Positions 27,134-35,349 of a stretch of 61,952 nucleotides of DNA are shown piece by piece. The notes under the pieces were generated by a model. That model did no database searches. It saw only the letters and a program-made list of their open reading frames with translations, and had not been told where the DNA came from. This DNA is from an uncultured Patescibacteria group bacterium (GTDB taxonomy: Bacteria; Patescibacteriota; JACMRA01). The first letter of the stretch is position 1. Each line of letters opens with the position of its first letter. The position numbers and the translations under genes were made by a program. Location: the NCBI GenBank assembly GCA_938041505.1, contig CALITC010000002.1, positions 1 through 61,952 on the forward strand, in the 5' to 3' direction.

Positions 27134-28258
27134 TTATTTTCTTTCAGCTCTTTTGACTCTGCCAAATACACTAACTCTCATTTTTTCCATTTTGTCAGAG
27201 TATTTGTAGGAATAGTCCTGGTTGCGTGCGCTCAGTACAAAATCTGAAGCCATAAATAATAATATTCCATTTGCTTGACTATACATCATTTGATCTTCCA
27301 CTTTTTTATCGGTTCTACTCAAGAATTTTCCAAAGAAAACTTTATTTAACTCTAATTTATTGATAGCCTCCTCAAAAAAATTCTCACTGTTCTTATCTAA
27401 GCCAAACTTTTCTGGTTTTTCTAAGGCTTCGTTTAAGATATCATGAAGTTTTTCAAGATCCTCTTTTGAGAGTGATTCTACCATTTTTATCGCTTGGCTA
27501 TCGCTATATTGAAAGGAAGATTTATCTCGCATCAATGATCCAAACTTTTCTTGATTTTCTTTGATTCTAAGTTTGTATACTTTAATAAGTGGTTCCTTAC
27601 TTTTTAGTGCTAATTCTACACCAAGCTTTCTGCCTTCCATATCTGTATTTTGTTTTAGCTCAGTCTTGTCCATTGTGAATTCCCCTACCTTTACCGATTT
27701 GGTATCATTGAGCAAGTTAGACCCCCCTAGCAATAATATTCCTGCGATCGCCGCTTTGATTATCTTTACTTTATGCTTATCCAAAAAGCCATTTTCTTTG
27801 ACCAGCTTCTTAACTTCATCGATTTTTTCTTTTGCATTTTCCAGTCCTGCAACAATCTTTTCTTGTTGTTCAGAGTTTACTTTAACCTTCTCTTCTGTGC
27901 TTTCTTCAGAATCTTCCACCAGCTCTTCACTTCCTTGAATATCAGTACTTTCTGAGACCAATTCTGTAGAGTCTTGGATTGCTTCTAGGCCTTTAATTAC
28001 CTCATCTAATTGTGCTATGAGTTCCATGTCTTCACTCTCGTTTAAGGTAGTATCTATACCTGCTTTAAGGTCTGCAATATTTTTTTGGATTTTGGGATAG
28101 AATTTTTCTTTGACTGTATCTGACTTCCCGTTCAAGAAATCGTTTTGTTTTTGGATTTCGGCTAGTTTTGATTTAGCTTCCTCAGCTGTTACTGCTTGGA
28201 TTTTGGTTTCTTGTTCTGTTGCTTGTACTTCTGTTGAATTTAGATTTTCTAAAGACAT
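27134..28258 (-). CDS. Coiled-coil, single-TM protein, paralogue A
   Basis: 374 residues. The head is almost identical to paralogue C (MSLENLNSTEVQATEQETK..., also at the DNA level), followed by an acidic linker (about 100-135), a helix and a TM segment near 172-190 (KAAIAGILLLGGSNLL), then the C-terminal domain shared with B (VGEFTMDKTELKQN; LHDILNEALEKPEKFGLDK; FFEEAINKLELNKVFFGKF). First gene of the module, with its own promoter. C resembles A in the head and B resembles A in the tail, which suggests recombination among copies. Confidence 0.7.
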   Translation of the reverse strand: MSLENLNSTEVQATEQETKIQAVTAEEAKSKLAEIQKQNDFLNGKSDTVKEKFYPKIQKNIADLKAGIDTTLNESEDMELIAQLDEVIKGLEAIQDSTELVSESTDIQGSEELVEDSEESTEEKVKVNSEQQEKIVAGLENAKEKIDEVKKLVKENGFLDKHKVKIIKAAIAGILLLGGSNLLNDTKSVKVGEFTMDKTELKQNTDMEGRKLGVELALKSKEPLIKVYKLRIKENQEKFGSLMRDKSSFQYSDSQAIKMVESLSKEDLEKLHDILNEALEKPEKFGLDKNSENFFEEAINKLELNKVFFGKFLSRTDKKVEDQMMYSQANGILLFMASDFVLSARNQDYSYKYSDKMEKMRVSVFGRVKRAERK

Positions 28259-28332
28259 AATATTTGTATTTTTTTGTTTTTACTTTTTATTTAATACACA
28301 TACACTTGTTTAAGGTATACGGTGTCTGATAA

Positions 28333-28361
28333 TATTATATCATAGATTATTATATTAATCA
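28333..28361 (-). promoter_or_regulatory. Promoter of paralogue A gene
   Basis: TTGATT (28361-28356), 17 bp, TATAAT (28338-28333), followed by the leader shared with paralogue B. Confidence 0.75.
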
Positions 28362-28389
28362 AATTAATTTTTTTCCTTTCCCGCTCGTA

Positions 28390-28413
28390 CAAAAACCCTG
28401 TCTAATACAGGGT
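28390..28413 (-). terminator. Rho-independent terminator of the TRM11-like gene
   Basis: ACCCTGT/ACAGGGT stem with a 5-nt loop, followed by TTTTT on the minus strand. It separates the methylase from the membrane module. Confidence 0.8.
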
Positions 28414-28453
28414 GCTATTTATAATGCAAAGCGGGAGTTACAATTATCTAAAG

Positions 28454-29596
28454 TTAGTATTTGGTCACTTTGAAGATGCAGTGACCTACTCGGCTTCGCT
28501 CTCGGCTGTAGAGAATGTATTCTTGGTCGCCAAAGTTGGTGAATTTGTATTCGGTATTCTCAACCAGCTCACTCATGAACGGCATCAGGATTTGCTTACG
28601 CTTGAAGTTGTAGAACGGTAGGCAGAAGATTACCTCCTTGATTCCAGATTGGTCTGCTTTTTTAAGAACTTCTTGCCAGAGCTTTTTGGTTTCTTTGAAT
28701 TGTCTTTGGATTTCCTTTTCGTTAGGTGTTTTCTCAAAGTTGTGACCCAGATCACCTTCTGTGACAATTGCTAGATCTTTGATAGTGCCGTCACGCTTGA
28801 GCTGTTCGACTATATACGTGTCATCTAATTCGCGAGCGTCTAATTCAAAAACATCTTTGACTTCGGCAAGCTTGTTGTATCTCTTAGAGAGTTGAAAATT
28901 TGCATGTTCTATGTTTTTCTCGACATCAGGAACACATACAGCATCGAGGTCGGTGGCGTAAAACCCATCTTTTAGATCTAGCCCACCAACCAGGACTCTA
29001 CCTTGCCCACAGAATGGATCCCAGACGATTTTTTTCTTGGTTAGGTTGAGAAGGCTCCTGGCAAGCTTAAGATTGATTATACCGCGCTTCATGTCGCCCG
29101 CCGGTAATCTTGTGTCCAATTTGGCCCAGAATTGCTGATCTGAGTAATCCATAACCTCGCCGACCATTAAGTCTTTGCCTCGGAAGAATAGTACAAGCCA
29201 ATCATTGGTTTGTTTCCAATGACCGAAATTTGGGAGTTGGTCCTTGAGGATGTTGATTTTTTTGGCACCGGCTTTTTTGCAGAGCTCTAATAGATCTTTG
29301 GAGAGATTGGCGGGTGTGGCGATACCCATTTTTTTGAACTTGTCGTTGGATCTGCCGATTGAGATTGAATCGAACAAAACTTCGTAAAGATCAGGAAGCT
29401 TGCTCTTGTCGAAGTCAGGGAGCTTATACAGCACCACCCCTCCAAAGACGAGACCTCCTGTACGTTGGATCTTGAGGTTTTTTTCTGAATAAATAAAATC
29501 GTCATCATGATCTGCTACGGACATGGTGATTGCTTCAAACTCAGCAATAGAAAGTGCTTGGCAGTGACCAGTCTTATAGAAATATTCGGTTGTCAT
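28454..29596 (-). CDS. TRM11/UPF0020-like RNA (or DNA) methyltransferase
   Basis: 380 residues. The C-terminal Rossmann methyltransferase has an SAM motif DPFCGQGRVLVGGL near residue 190, an acidic loop YATDLDAVCV, and VTEGDLGHNF in the motif-IV position, where relatives carry TEPYLG-type sequences. The N-terminal 170 residues fit the ferredoxin/THUMP-like region of tRNA guanine-N2 methyltransferases. tRNA or rRNA is the likely substrate, but the unusual motif IV (GD in place of PP/PY) leaves this open. Monocistronic with its own terminator. Confidence 0.75.
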   Translation of the reverse strand: MTTEYFYKTGHCQALSIAEFEAITMSVADHDDDFIYSEKNLKIQRTGGLVFGGVVLYKLPDFDKSKLPDLYEVLFDSISIGRSNDKFKKMGIATPANLSKDLLELCKKAGAKKINILKDQLPNFGHWKQTNDWLVLFFRGKDLMVGEVMDYSDQQFWAKLDTRLPAGDMKRGIINLKLARSLLNLTKKKIVWDPFCGQGRVLVGGLDLKDGFYATDLDAVCVPDVEKNIEHANFQLSKRYNKLAEVKDVFELDARELDDTYIVEQLKRDGTIKDLAIVTEGDLGHNFEKTPNEKEIQRQFKETKKLWQEVLKKADQSGIKEVIFCLPFYNFKRKQILMPFMSELVENTEYKFTNFGDQEYILYSRERSRVGHCIFKVTKY

Positions 29597-29668
29597 AGGT
29601 GTATAATGGCACTTTTTTTAGTTGTTGTCGATAGGCCGAAAAAAACAAACCTAAGTAAGAACCCAGGC

Positions 29669-29697
29669 TTGACATTTGTATTAATTTAGGTTATATT
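29669..29697 (+). promoter_or_regulatory. Promoter of the 25-residue peptide transcript
   Basis: TTGACA (29669-29674), 17 bp, TATATT (29692-29697). Near-consensus. Confidence 0.8.
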
Positions 29698-29732
29698 ACA
29701 GGAGTAGTTTAGTAAGTGAAAGGAGGTGTAAA

Positions 29733-29810
29733 GTGCATCATACAGGGGTTATCCTTGTTTTGTTTTCCATTGGAATGCTGACGATAGCAGTTTACTGTTT
29801 GACTCAATAG
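29733..29810 (+). CDS. 25-residue hydrophobic membrane peptide
   Basis: A GTG start is preceded by the strong Shine-Dalgarno AAAGGAGGTG (29719-29728). The peptide MHHTGVILVLFSIGMLTIAV plus YCLTQ is a single membrane helix. A consensus promoter, a strong SD and a terminator at 29871 frame it as a real transcription unit of about 195 nt. The 3' UTR contains a long hairpin. Short hydrophobic peptides of this kind include type I toxins and regulatory subunits of membrane complexes. Nothing shows which applies here, and no antisense RNA was identified. Confidence 0.65.
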   Translation: MHHTGVILVLFSIGMLTIAVYCLTQ

Positions 29811-29820
29811 CATGAACTCC

Positions 29821-29854
29821 ACAAGACATGTTGTTGACGCAACCTCTGTCTTGT
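29821..29854 (+). other. Long hairpin in the 3' UTR of the peptide transcript
   Basis: Perfect 8-bp outer stem ACAAGACA/TGTCTTGT with an inner GTTG/CAAC stem and ACG loop. It is followed 16 nt later by the terminator. Confidence 0.6.
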
Positions 29855-29870
29855 CTTACTTTAGCTACAC

Positions 29871-29899
29871 AGAGTAACCTAAAACGTTACTCTTTTTTT
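29871..29899 (+). terminator. Rho-independent terminator of the peptide transcript
   Basis: AGAGTAAC/GTTACTCT stem, then a run of seven T. Confidence 0.88.
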
Positions 29900-29980
29900 A
29901 TGCTATTTTTTGTTTTTTGTCAAATGCTTGATTCCTAATATACTGTTGTCTGTAATTAAGAAATATGATTGAGTCTTAGT

Positions 29981-30646
29981 ATGATTTTTTTTGTACCTGA
30001 TATTACTAAAAAAGAAGTAGAGACACCCTACTCGGCTCATATGCTTAGTATGCGAGTGCGCTACAAAGATAAAGCTATTATCACAGACCTCCAAGGAAAC
30101 TGGGCTCGAATCCAGATCAAAGAAGTTGATAAGAAAAACCGGCTTATCAAATACCATCTGCGTAAAAGTTATTTTCAAGAAAATACGAATCGGGGAGTCT
30201 TGTTCCAAGCAATTCCAGACAAAATATATTTGGATAAGCTAGTGGAAGTTGCCGCTATTGGGGGGATTAAGAAAATCGTGCTTTTTTATTCAGAGCGGAG
30301 TGTTCGTCAATCTGTGAAGTCTGACCGGCTACAAAGAATCTTACTTCGTGGCTGCGAGCTAGCAGAGCATTACTGGGCACCTGAGATACAACTCATTGAA
30401 AACAAACAAGAGCTTGAAGCAATGATCAACCTCCACAAGCCTATAGTCCTAGAAGGAGAATCAGACATTCTGAAAAAAGCCGACACGTTGACTGACTCTG
30501 TTCTGGTTGGCCCCGAAGGTGGTTGGAGTGAGCGCGAGATCGAAAATTTTGCTGAGATGGGGCTGTCTTTTGCGAGTATGGGTAGTATGGTATATCCGGC
30601 GTGGCTCGCTGGCTACTCTTACTTTGAGCGGCTCAAGGTTGACTAA
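29981..30646 (+). CDS. rsmE: 16S rRNA m3U1498 methyltransferase RsmE
   Basis: SPOUT-class methyltransferase of the small ribosomal subunit. From the ATG at 29981 (MIFFVPDI, as usual for this family) it has 221 residues. A TTG 12 bp upstream is a possible but less likely start. The N-terminal PUA-like barrel is followed by the knotted domain: IGGIKKIVLFYSERSV, then VLVGPEGGWSEREIENF (the diagnostic GPEGG motif), and a last segment with MGSMVYPAWLAGYSY where relatives have LG..ILR.ETA. Its divergence in that last motif is notable. recF follows 27 bp later. Confidence 0.9.
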   Translation: MIFFVPDITKKEVETPYSAHMLSMRVRYKDKAIITDLQGNWARIQIKEVDKKNRLIKYHLRKSYFQENTNRGVLFQAIPDKIYLDKLVEVAAIGGIKKIVLFYSERSVRQSVKSDRLQRILLRGCELAEHYWAPEIQLIENKQELEAMINLHKPIVLEGESDILKKADTLTDSVLVGPEGGWSEREIENFAEMGLSFASMGSMVYPAWLAGYSYFERLKVD

Positions 30647-30673
30647 ACAGAAATAGTAAGGCTTGTTTGGTGT

Positions 30674-31744
30674 ATGAATCAAGCTCTCATGCTCTATAAT
30701 TGGCGGTGTTTTCGGCAGCGGAGCTTCGAGCTACCTACAAGTTCTTTTGCACTGATAGATACCAACGGGGCTGGTAAATCTTCTCTTCTCTCTGCTTTTT
30801 ATAGTCTTTATACCGGGAATAGCTGGCCAGGCGTAAAACTACAGCAGAATATGACAAATGGTCAGAATTATTTTGGCGTGTTAACCGCCGAGCCTGACTG
30901 GTCTTTTAGTGGTCAAATATCCACTATAGGTAGATTACGATCGCGCTATAGCCAACCTGAACGCCTCAGAGAAACGTGGCCGGTTATCTTCACGTATAGC
31001 CCAGATGACAACTACTGGCTTAAACAAGCTAGGAATATCAAGCTACAGGGGCTGGACCACCTACTTTCCAAAATTAACCCTGAATTTTTGGCTTTGGTTA
31101 CGAGTCTCGATAAATATGTCCGAGCTAAACAAAAAATCCTGAAATTAAAACAATTTGCTGACATTCGAATGGTTATTGTGATTACCAAATCTATCGCGGA
31201 TCTCTCTCTTAAGATATGGGAGATTCGAAATGGTTTTTTGATGTACCTTAATGACGCCATGGGAGGCTTTTCTAAATGGATAGACTCAGATTTAAAGGAT
31301 TGGTCTGTATCTTATGAAATAAGCGATATTCAAGGTATTAGAAGACGATACGAATACGTTAAGCCAGATATCGAGATCAGTGAAGCGGCTATTCAACGTC
31401 TATGGGAAAAAGAAAAAATTATTGGGAAAGTTATGTTTGGGGCGCAACGAGATGACTTTCGGATAGAATCACACGGGATGCGAGCCAAAGACTCTCTCTC
31501 ACGCGGAGAGAATAGGTTATTAACTCTCTACATCAAGTTTCTGACGCAGAAAAAAGTAGTTGAGATGAACTCAAACAGTAGAATATGGTGGCTTCTAGAT
31601 GATGTCTATAACGAGTTAGATGGCGAGAGGGAAGATATTCTCCATTCTAGAATCCTAGGTGCTGCAGAGTATTATATTTACAGCGGCACACAACTTCCAA
31701 AAACTCCAATTAGTCATTATTCTATCGCAGATTTGAGTATTTAA
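30674..31744 (+). CDS. recF: RecF, recombination mediator ATPase
   Basis: SMC-like ABC ATPase that loads RecA at single-strand gaps. 356 residues, normal length. The N-terminus LYNWRCFRQRSFELP replaces the usual 'l.l.nFRny'; Walker A is DTNGAGKSSLLSAFYSL; the signature is LSRGENRLLTLYIKF; Walker B with D-loop is WWLLDDVYNELDGER. Divergent but complete. It directly follows rsmE and is followed by a small-RNA candidate. In many bacteria recF lies close to oriC; here it is about 20 kb away. Confidence 0.9.
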   Translation: MNQALMLYNWRCFRQRSFELPTSSFALIDTNGAGKSSLLSAFYSLYTGNSWPGVKLQQNMTNGQNYFGVLTAEPDWSFSGQISTIGRLRSRYSQPERLRETWPVIFTYSPDDNYWLKQARNIKLQGLDHLLSKINPEFLALVTSLDKYVRAKQKILKLKQFADIRMVIVITKSIADLSLKIWEIRNGFLMYLNDAMGGFSKWIDSDLKDWSVSYEISDIQGIRRRYEYVKPDIEISEAAIQRLWEKEKIIGKVMFGAQRDDFRIESHGMRAKDSLSRGENRLLTLYIKFLTQKKVVEMNSNSRIWWLLDDVYNELDGEREDILHSRILGAAEYYIYSGTQLPKTPISHYSIADLSI

Positions 31745-31754
31745 ATTTTTTGTG

Positions 31755-31788
31755 TTGACAGATTCTGGATATTTCCTAATTATATAAT
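31755..31788 (+). promoter_or_regulatory. Promoter of a small-RNA candidate
   Basis: TTGACA (31755-31760), 16 bp, TAATTA (31777-31782); a second -10-like TATAAT at 31783-31788 is 22 bp away. Confidence 0.55.
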
Positions 31789-31789
31789 A

Positions 31790-31859
31790 GCTAGTGAACC
31801 ATTTTGGTTCCTGCACACAAATAGGCTTTAGTGCAATTGGAGGGGTATCCCCTCCTTTT
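31790..31859 (+). ncRNA. Candidate structured small RNA with three consecutive hairpins
   Basis: About 70 nt between a promoter and a terminator, with no ORF. Hairpins: GAACC/GGTTC (31796-31810), TGCAC/GTGCA (31812-31835), and GGAGGGG/CCCCTCC (31839-31855) followed by TTTT. It lies between recF and a convergent minus-strand gene. No known RNA family recognised. Confidence 0.5.
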
Positions 31860-31888
31860 GTCTTGCCTACTGCAAATATTTTATTTTG

Positions 31889-32224
31889 TTAATTCAAGTA
31901 TCCTGCTGCTTTTGCCTCTTGGATATTGCTAAAACAGGCGCTTGCAAACTCACCCTCAGGTAAAGAATACTTGATGGTTTTGTTTCCATCATAACCTACC
32001 CATCCAATTATAGGCTTGTCTTCAGGACACAATGATGTCGATTCTGTTGTAGAAGCTCCCTGCACTGACTTAATTGTCGAATTGTTCTTAGCATTCTGAA
32101 TTAGGTAGCTATCATTACTCAGACCTGATCCATACTGAACACGACTGAAAGCAGTTAAACCCATCAAGGTTACGGATAAAACTCCTAGAAGTAACAATCT
32201 ACGCTGCCTTCCTTTTCTGACCAT
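31889..32224 (-). CDS. Membrane-anchored small protein with Ada-type zinc-binding-like C-terminus
   Basis: 111 residues from ATG at 32224 (MVRKGRQRRLLLLGVL). An upstream in-frame TTG at 32263 would lie in the terminator of rplA, so it is disfavoured. A basic N-terminus and a hydrophobic segment (about 9-25) make a signal anchor. The end, CPEDKPIIGWVG, YSLPEGEFASACFSNIQEAK and AAGY, resembles the short beta-rich domain seen in Ada metal-binding and phage-type 'F.s.eeA.aAGyr' domains, with two Cys. Function unknown; probably an exported small domain. Confidence 0.6.
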   Translation of the reverse strand: MVRKGRQRRLLLLGVLSVTLMGLTAFSRVQYGSGLSNDSYLIQNAKNNSTIKSVQGASTTESTSLCPEDKPIIGWVGYDGNKTIKYSLPEGEFASACFSNIQEAKAAGYLN

Positions 32225-32265
32225 ATTGCTACTAATTAAAAATATATTTTTAATTTTGCGCAAGC

Positions 32266-32286
32266 AAAAACCCCCATAGAGGGGGG
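32266..32286 (-). terminator. Rho-independent terminator of rplA
   Basis: CCCCC/GGGGG stem (32271-32275, 32281-32285), then TTTTT on the minus strand, 25 bp after the rplA stop. Confidence 0.85.
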
Positions 32287-32311
32287 ATACGTATTGAAAA
32301 TTCCTCGCTTA

Positions 32312-33013
32312 CTAGATAACTCTAATACTAGGACTCATACTAGTTGTGATGTGAGCTGAGGCAATAAATTTCTTTTTTACTGCATCTGGTTTTGACTTAC
32401 CTACCGCATCGATGGCTGCATTGATATTCTCAACAAGCTGCTCTTTGGTGAATTCTTTATTAATCTTACCACAGATAAGGTGAATATTAGAAGTCTTATC
32501 GTTCTTGAAATTAATCTTACCTTTGATTAATGGCTCGATTAACTCAGCGATATTATCACCTACTGTGCCAGTTTTTGGATTAGGCATTACCCCGGCTACA
32601 CCTAAGATTCTAGCAATGGCTGGAAGTTTTTTCATCATCGCTGGTTCAGCAACTGCAATATCAAATGTAACTTTTTCAGTTTTTTTGATTTCATCAACGA
32701 GATCCTCACCTCCTACTAACGTAGCTCCGGCTTTTTTGGCTTCATCGACTTTATCTGCAGTTACAAAAGCTGCGATTTTGATTTTTTTGCCTGTTCCGTG
32801 AGGAAGCACAAAACTGGATCTGACTAACTGATCTGACTTTGTTGGATTGATGTTTAAGTTAAGATGTAATTCAACCGTTGATCCTTCTTTGAACTTAGGA
32901 AGGTCTAGGTTCATCAATACCTCTACTGCCTGGTCTACTGTGGCAACCTCCCCTTCTTTGACTACCTCTCTGATTTTGGTTAGGTTCGCTTGATATCGCT
33001 TTGATTTTGACAT
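32312..33013 (-). CDS. rplA: 50S ribosomal protein L1
   Basis: 233 residues from ATG at 33013 (MSKSKRYQANLTKIREVV). The longer frame to 33055 adds 14 residues not found in L1. Typical L1 segments: LPHGTGKKIKIAAF, LGVAGVMPNPKTGTVG, and the C-terminal SAHITTSMSPSIRV. It binds 23S rRNA at the L1 stalk and, in other bacteria, represses the L11-L1 operon by binding its mRNA. Here rplK is not adjacent: two unrelated genes lie between. Confidence 0.97.
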   Translation of the reverse strand: MSKSKRYQANLTKIREVVKEGEVATVDQAVEVLMNLDLPKFKEGSTVELHLNLNINPTKSDQLVRSSFVLPHGTGKKIKIAAFVTADKVDEAKKAGATLVGGEDLVDEIKKTEKVTFDIAVAEPAMMKKLPAIARILGVAGVMPNPKTGTVGDNIAELIEPLIKGKINFKNDKTSNIHLICGKINKEFTKEQLVENINAAIDAVGKSKPDAVKKKFIASAHITTSMSPSIRVI

Positions 33014-33111
33014 AATTAATTGTGGTAATAACGAGATATAGGGTATCTCTCCCATCTTTACGCATTGGTTAAGATACTTTATTTGTAATCTATTATTACC
33101 TTTATGTCAAC

Positions 33112-33135
33112 AAAAAGACCCTCATCGAGGAGGGT
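33112..33135 (-). terminator. Rho-independent terminator after the secreted-protein gene
   Basis: ACCCTC/GAGGGT stem followed by CTTTTT on the minus strand. It lies 26 bp past the stop at 33161 and isolates that gene from rplA. Confidence 0.75.
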
Positions 33136-33160
33136 TTAATCGATATTCTAAGAATGTCTA

Positions 33161-34573
33161 TTAGAAACCACCAGTTCTAATCAAGGCATTGTCAGCCATC
33201 AAACCCACAGGGTCAACAATCCTACCATTGACTGAGCCGTCTTGATCTAAATCGCCACCATCCACAATCGGATTGCTTACTTTGACTACAGATTGACCAT
33301 CAATTGTAATAGCCTCAACTACTGCATCTTCGATTGGTGTTGCTACTCCAGTATCAGTATTGAATTTTGCTGGTTGAACACTAGTATTGTCTGTGTAGAA
33401 ATATAAAGTAACGTCAGCGCTATCAGCTTCTAGTTCGAAGGATACGACACCTTCATCAAGTAACGTCTGAGTATCAAAATCTTCGATACTTGCCGCACTT
33501 GAGCTTAGAAGTATACACCCTTCACAATCAACCTCTAGACCAGTATACTCTCCCTCACCATGACTTAAGGCAACGACGTTAGACTGTATAGTATCTGCAA
33601 TTCCATCGTTGTTAATATCTCCAAGATTAGGAGTATCTATTGAAGGAGATTGACTTACTGAATTGGTCGTATTTATATCAAGTATATTCGCTAAATGCTT
33701 TTTACTGACAAGATCTAATCTGTACATTTTGCCACCTTCAAAGTTGGTAGTAAAACTCTCTGCGGTTGACAATGGCGTCCCAGTTGAGAAAGAGCCTGTA
33801 AGAGTTGAGCACTGCCCGCCGCTGACAGCTACACCTTGAATAGTTCGCACTCCAGCAGGTACAGTGAAGGTCATACTTCCAGAGAAGTCCTCTCCTTGGC
33901 TCTCGCCATCAACACATATACTACCATTAATTACAGGTGAGTCAGATCCTATGTATTCGGAATCGTCCCAAACTATCTTTGCTTCTGTGCTGTCTAGTGA
34001 TGTGTCTGTACCACCTGGACCATCTTGTAAGATCGCATGGTATTCAAAACCTCCAGCGTAGTCTGCTGTACCGTTGATTTCAATATTGGTTACACTATCC
34101 CCGTTATAATAAATAGTATCGTCATAGACAACATCTAGCCGAGTGTCGTCGCAAGAACCTTGATCGGAGGAACTCACTGGCTGATCCGCATTGTAGCTAT
34201 TGGCAAATACTTTGACTCTGTAATCTCCAACAGCTTCCAATGTAGAGCTATTTGGGAATGAATAGTAATAATATCCATCATTCACAAACGCATCAGCAGT
34301 GACAAATTTGAGATTATCTCCCCCCTTGTCACTGACACATAGTTGTAAATCATACTCGAGATCAATGCTATTTTTAGTTAAACCTCCAGTGATACTCATC
34401 GCTTCTGTTTTCACCAAATTATCTTTGATTACTAACGAGGCGACCGTTCCTCCCTGTCCCTGAGCTTGTGCTACACCTTGAACCACAGATGGTATATGAA
34501 ATGTAACCACTAATGCTAATCAAATAACACCACTTAATACGAGTGATGAAACCTTACTTACATATATATTCAT
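33161..34573 (-). pseudogene. Secreted Ca-binding-type repeat protein; signal peptide interrupted by in-frame TGA
   Basis: 449 residues can be read from a GTG at 34510, but the same frame extends upstream to an ATG at 34573: MNIYVSKVSSLVLSGVI, then TGA (34522-34520), then LALVVTFHIPSVVQGVAQAQ. Together these make a perfect signal peptide cleaved after AQA, so the TGA sits inside its hydrophobic core. The mature protein is acidic, beta-rich, with aspartate loops (DINNDGIADT, DLDQDGSVNGR) like dockerin or thrombospondin-type calcium loops and one pair of CEGC cysteines. No catalytic domain seen. The stop is either a mutation or a base error; the genome otherwise uses TGA as stop. Confidence 0.65.
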
Positions 34574-34683
34574 AATAGTTCCAATGATAATATATCATAT
34601 AATTGCTGTCAAAGAAAACTTTTTGCTTTATATATGGCAAAAAACCTTTACAAGACTATGAACTACTGTATTGGATATGATAT

Positions 34684-34704
34684 AAAAAAATTCCCCTAAG
34701 GGGA
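34684..34704 (-). terminator. Terminator of the 34724-35245 gene
   Basis: TCCCC/GGGGA with a 3-nt loop, then seven T (after AA) on the minus strand. Confidence 0.65.
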
Positions 34705-34723
34705 TGTATGTGAGTTTTAGAGG

Positions 34724-35245
34724 TTAATTTTCTATGTCTTCGGTAAGAGATTTGAAAATTTCGTCGAACTCGTCTTGGTCTACAGTTCCCTCTGTGTTAA
34801 TTACGTCACTCGTATTCTCATCTGTGTCATAATCAAAATCAAACTCGCCATTCTGAATTGCAGTGAAGAGACCCCCGGCTAAAGCTAATACTGCAAGCGC
34901 AGAGAACGCAAATTGTATAATCGCCATAATCCCCATTACTTTTGTTACAACCCTTAAATGCTCAAAGCTTTCGATTGCCTTATCTACTGCTTCTGTCTGA
35001 CTAAGGTCAGCCGCTTCTGACATTGACTTTGCTATCTTTCCAGTTTTGCGAACTTTTGAAGCTAGCCAGATATACATTGCACCAAGAGCGATATATATTA
35101 CTCCAAGGCCTAGAACAAATAGCAAAGGAAGACCCATCAGTATTAGGAATCCCGCCGTTATAAAGCCTAAGATTGTAGTGAGGTTAACCCAGTAACCGTA
35201 ACCAGATAATGTTTGTTTTTGAGTATCTGTAAGTATGTTAGCCAT
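34724..35245 (-). CDS. Membrane protein of unknown function
   Basis: 173 residues. Hydrophobic segments at about 18-40 and 42-64, and another pair at about 104-130, with a cytoplasmic-looking charged segment between (KVRKTGKIAKSMSEAADLSQ). A very acidic tail follows (DFDYDTDENTSD...). It lies between rplK and the secreted-protein gene and has its own terminator. No family recognised. Confidence 0.6.
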   Translation of the reverse strand: MANILTDTQKQTLSGYGYWVNLTTILGFITAGFLILMGLPLLFVLGLGVIYIALGAMYIWLASKVRKTGKIAKSMSEAADLSQTEAVDKAIESFEHLRVVTKVMGIMAIIQFAFSALAVLALAGGLFTAIQNGEFDFDYDTDENTSDVINTEGTVDQDEFDEIFKSLTEDIEN

Positions 35246-35349
35246 ATACGAATATTATACAATTCTATGCAACCTTAGTCAATATAGACCTTATAAACCC
35301 GTAAAAAAAGCCCTTTAGAGGCACTTTTAATCAAATTTGTGGATAACTC

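Noticed and set aside
34520-34522. Genome-wide reassignment of TGA to Gly or Trp (as in some CPR lineages)
   Set aside because: ftsK and at least six other genes end naturally at TGA, and long core genes contain no internal TGA. Only one internal TGA was seen.
35339-35347. DnaA-box-like TGTGGATAA by the rplK stop
   Set aside because: Single isolated copy with no AT-rich unwinding tract; expected by chance in AT-rich DNA.
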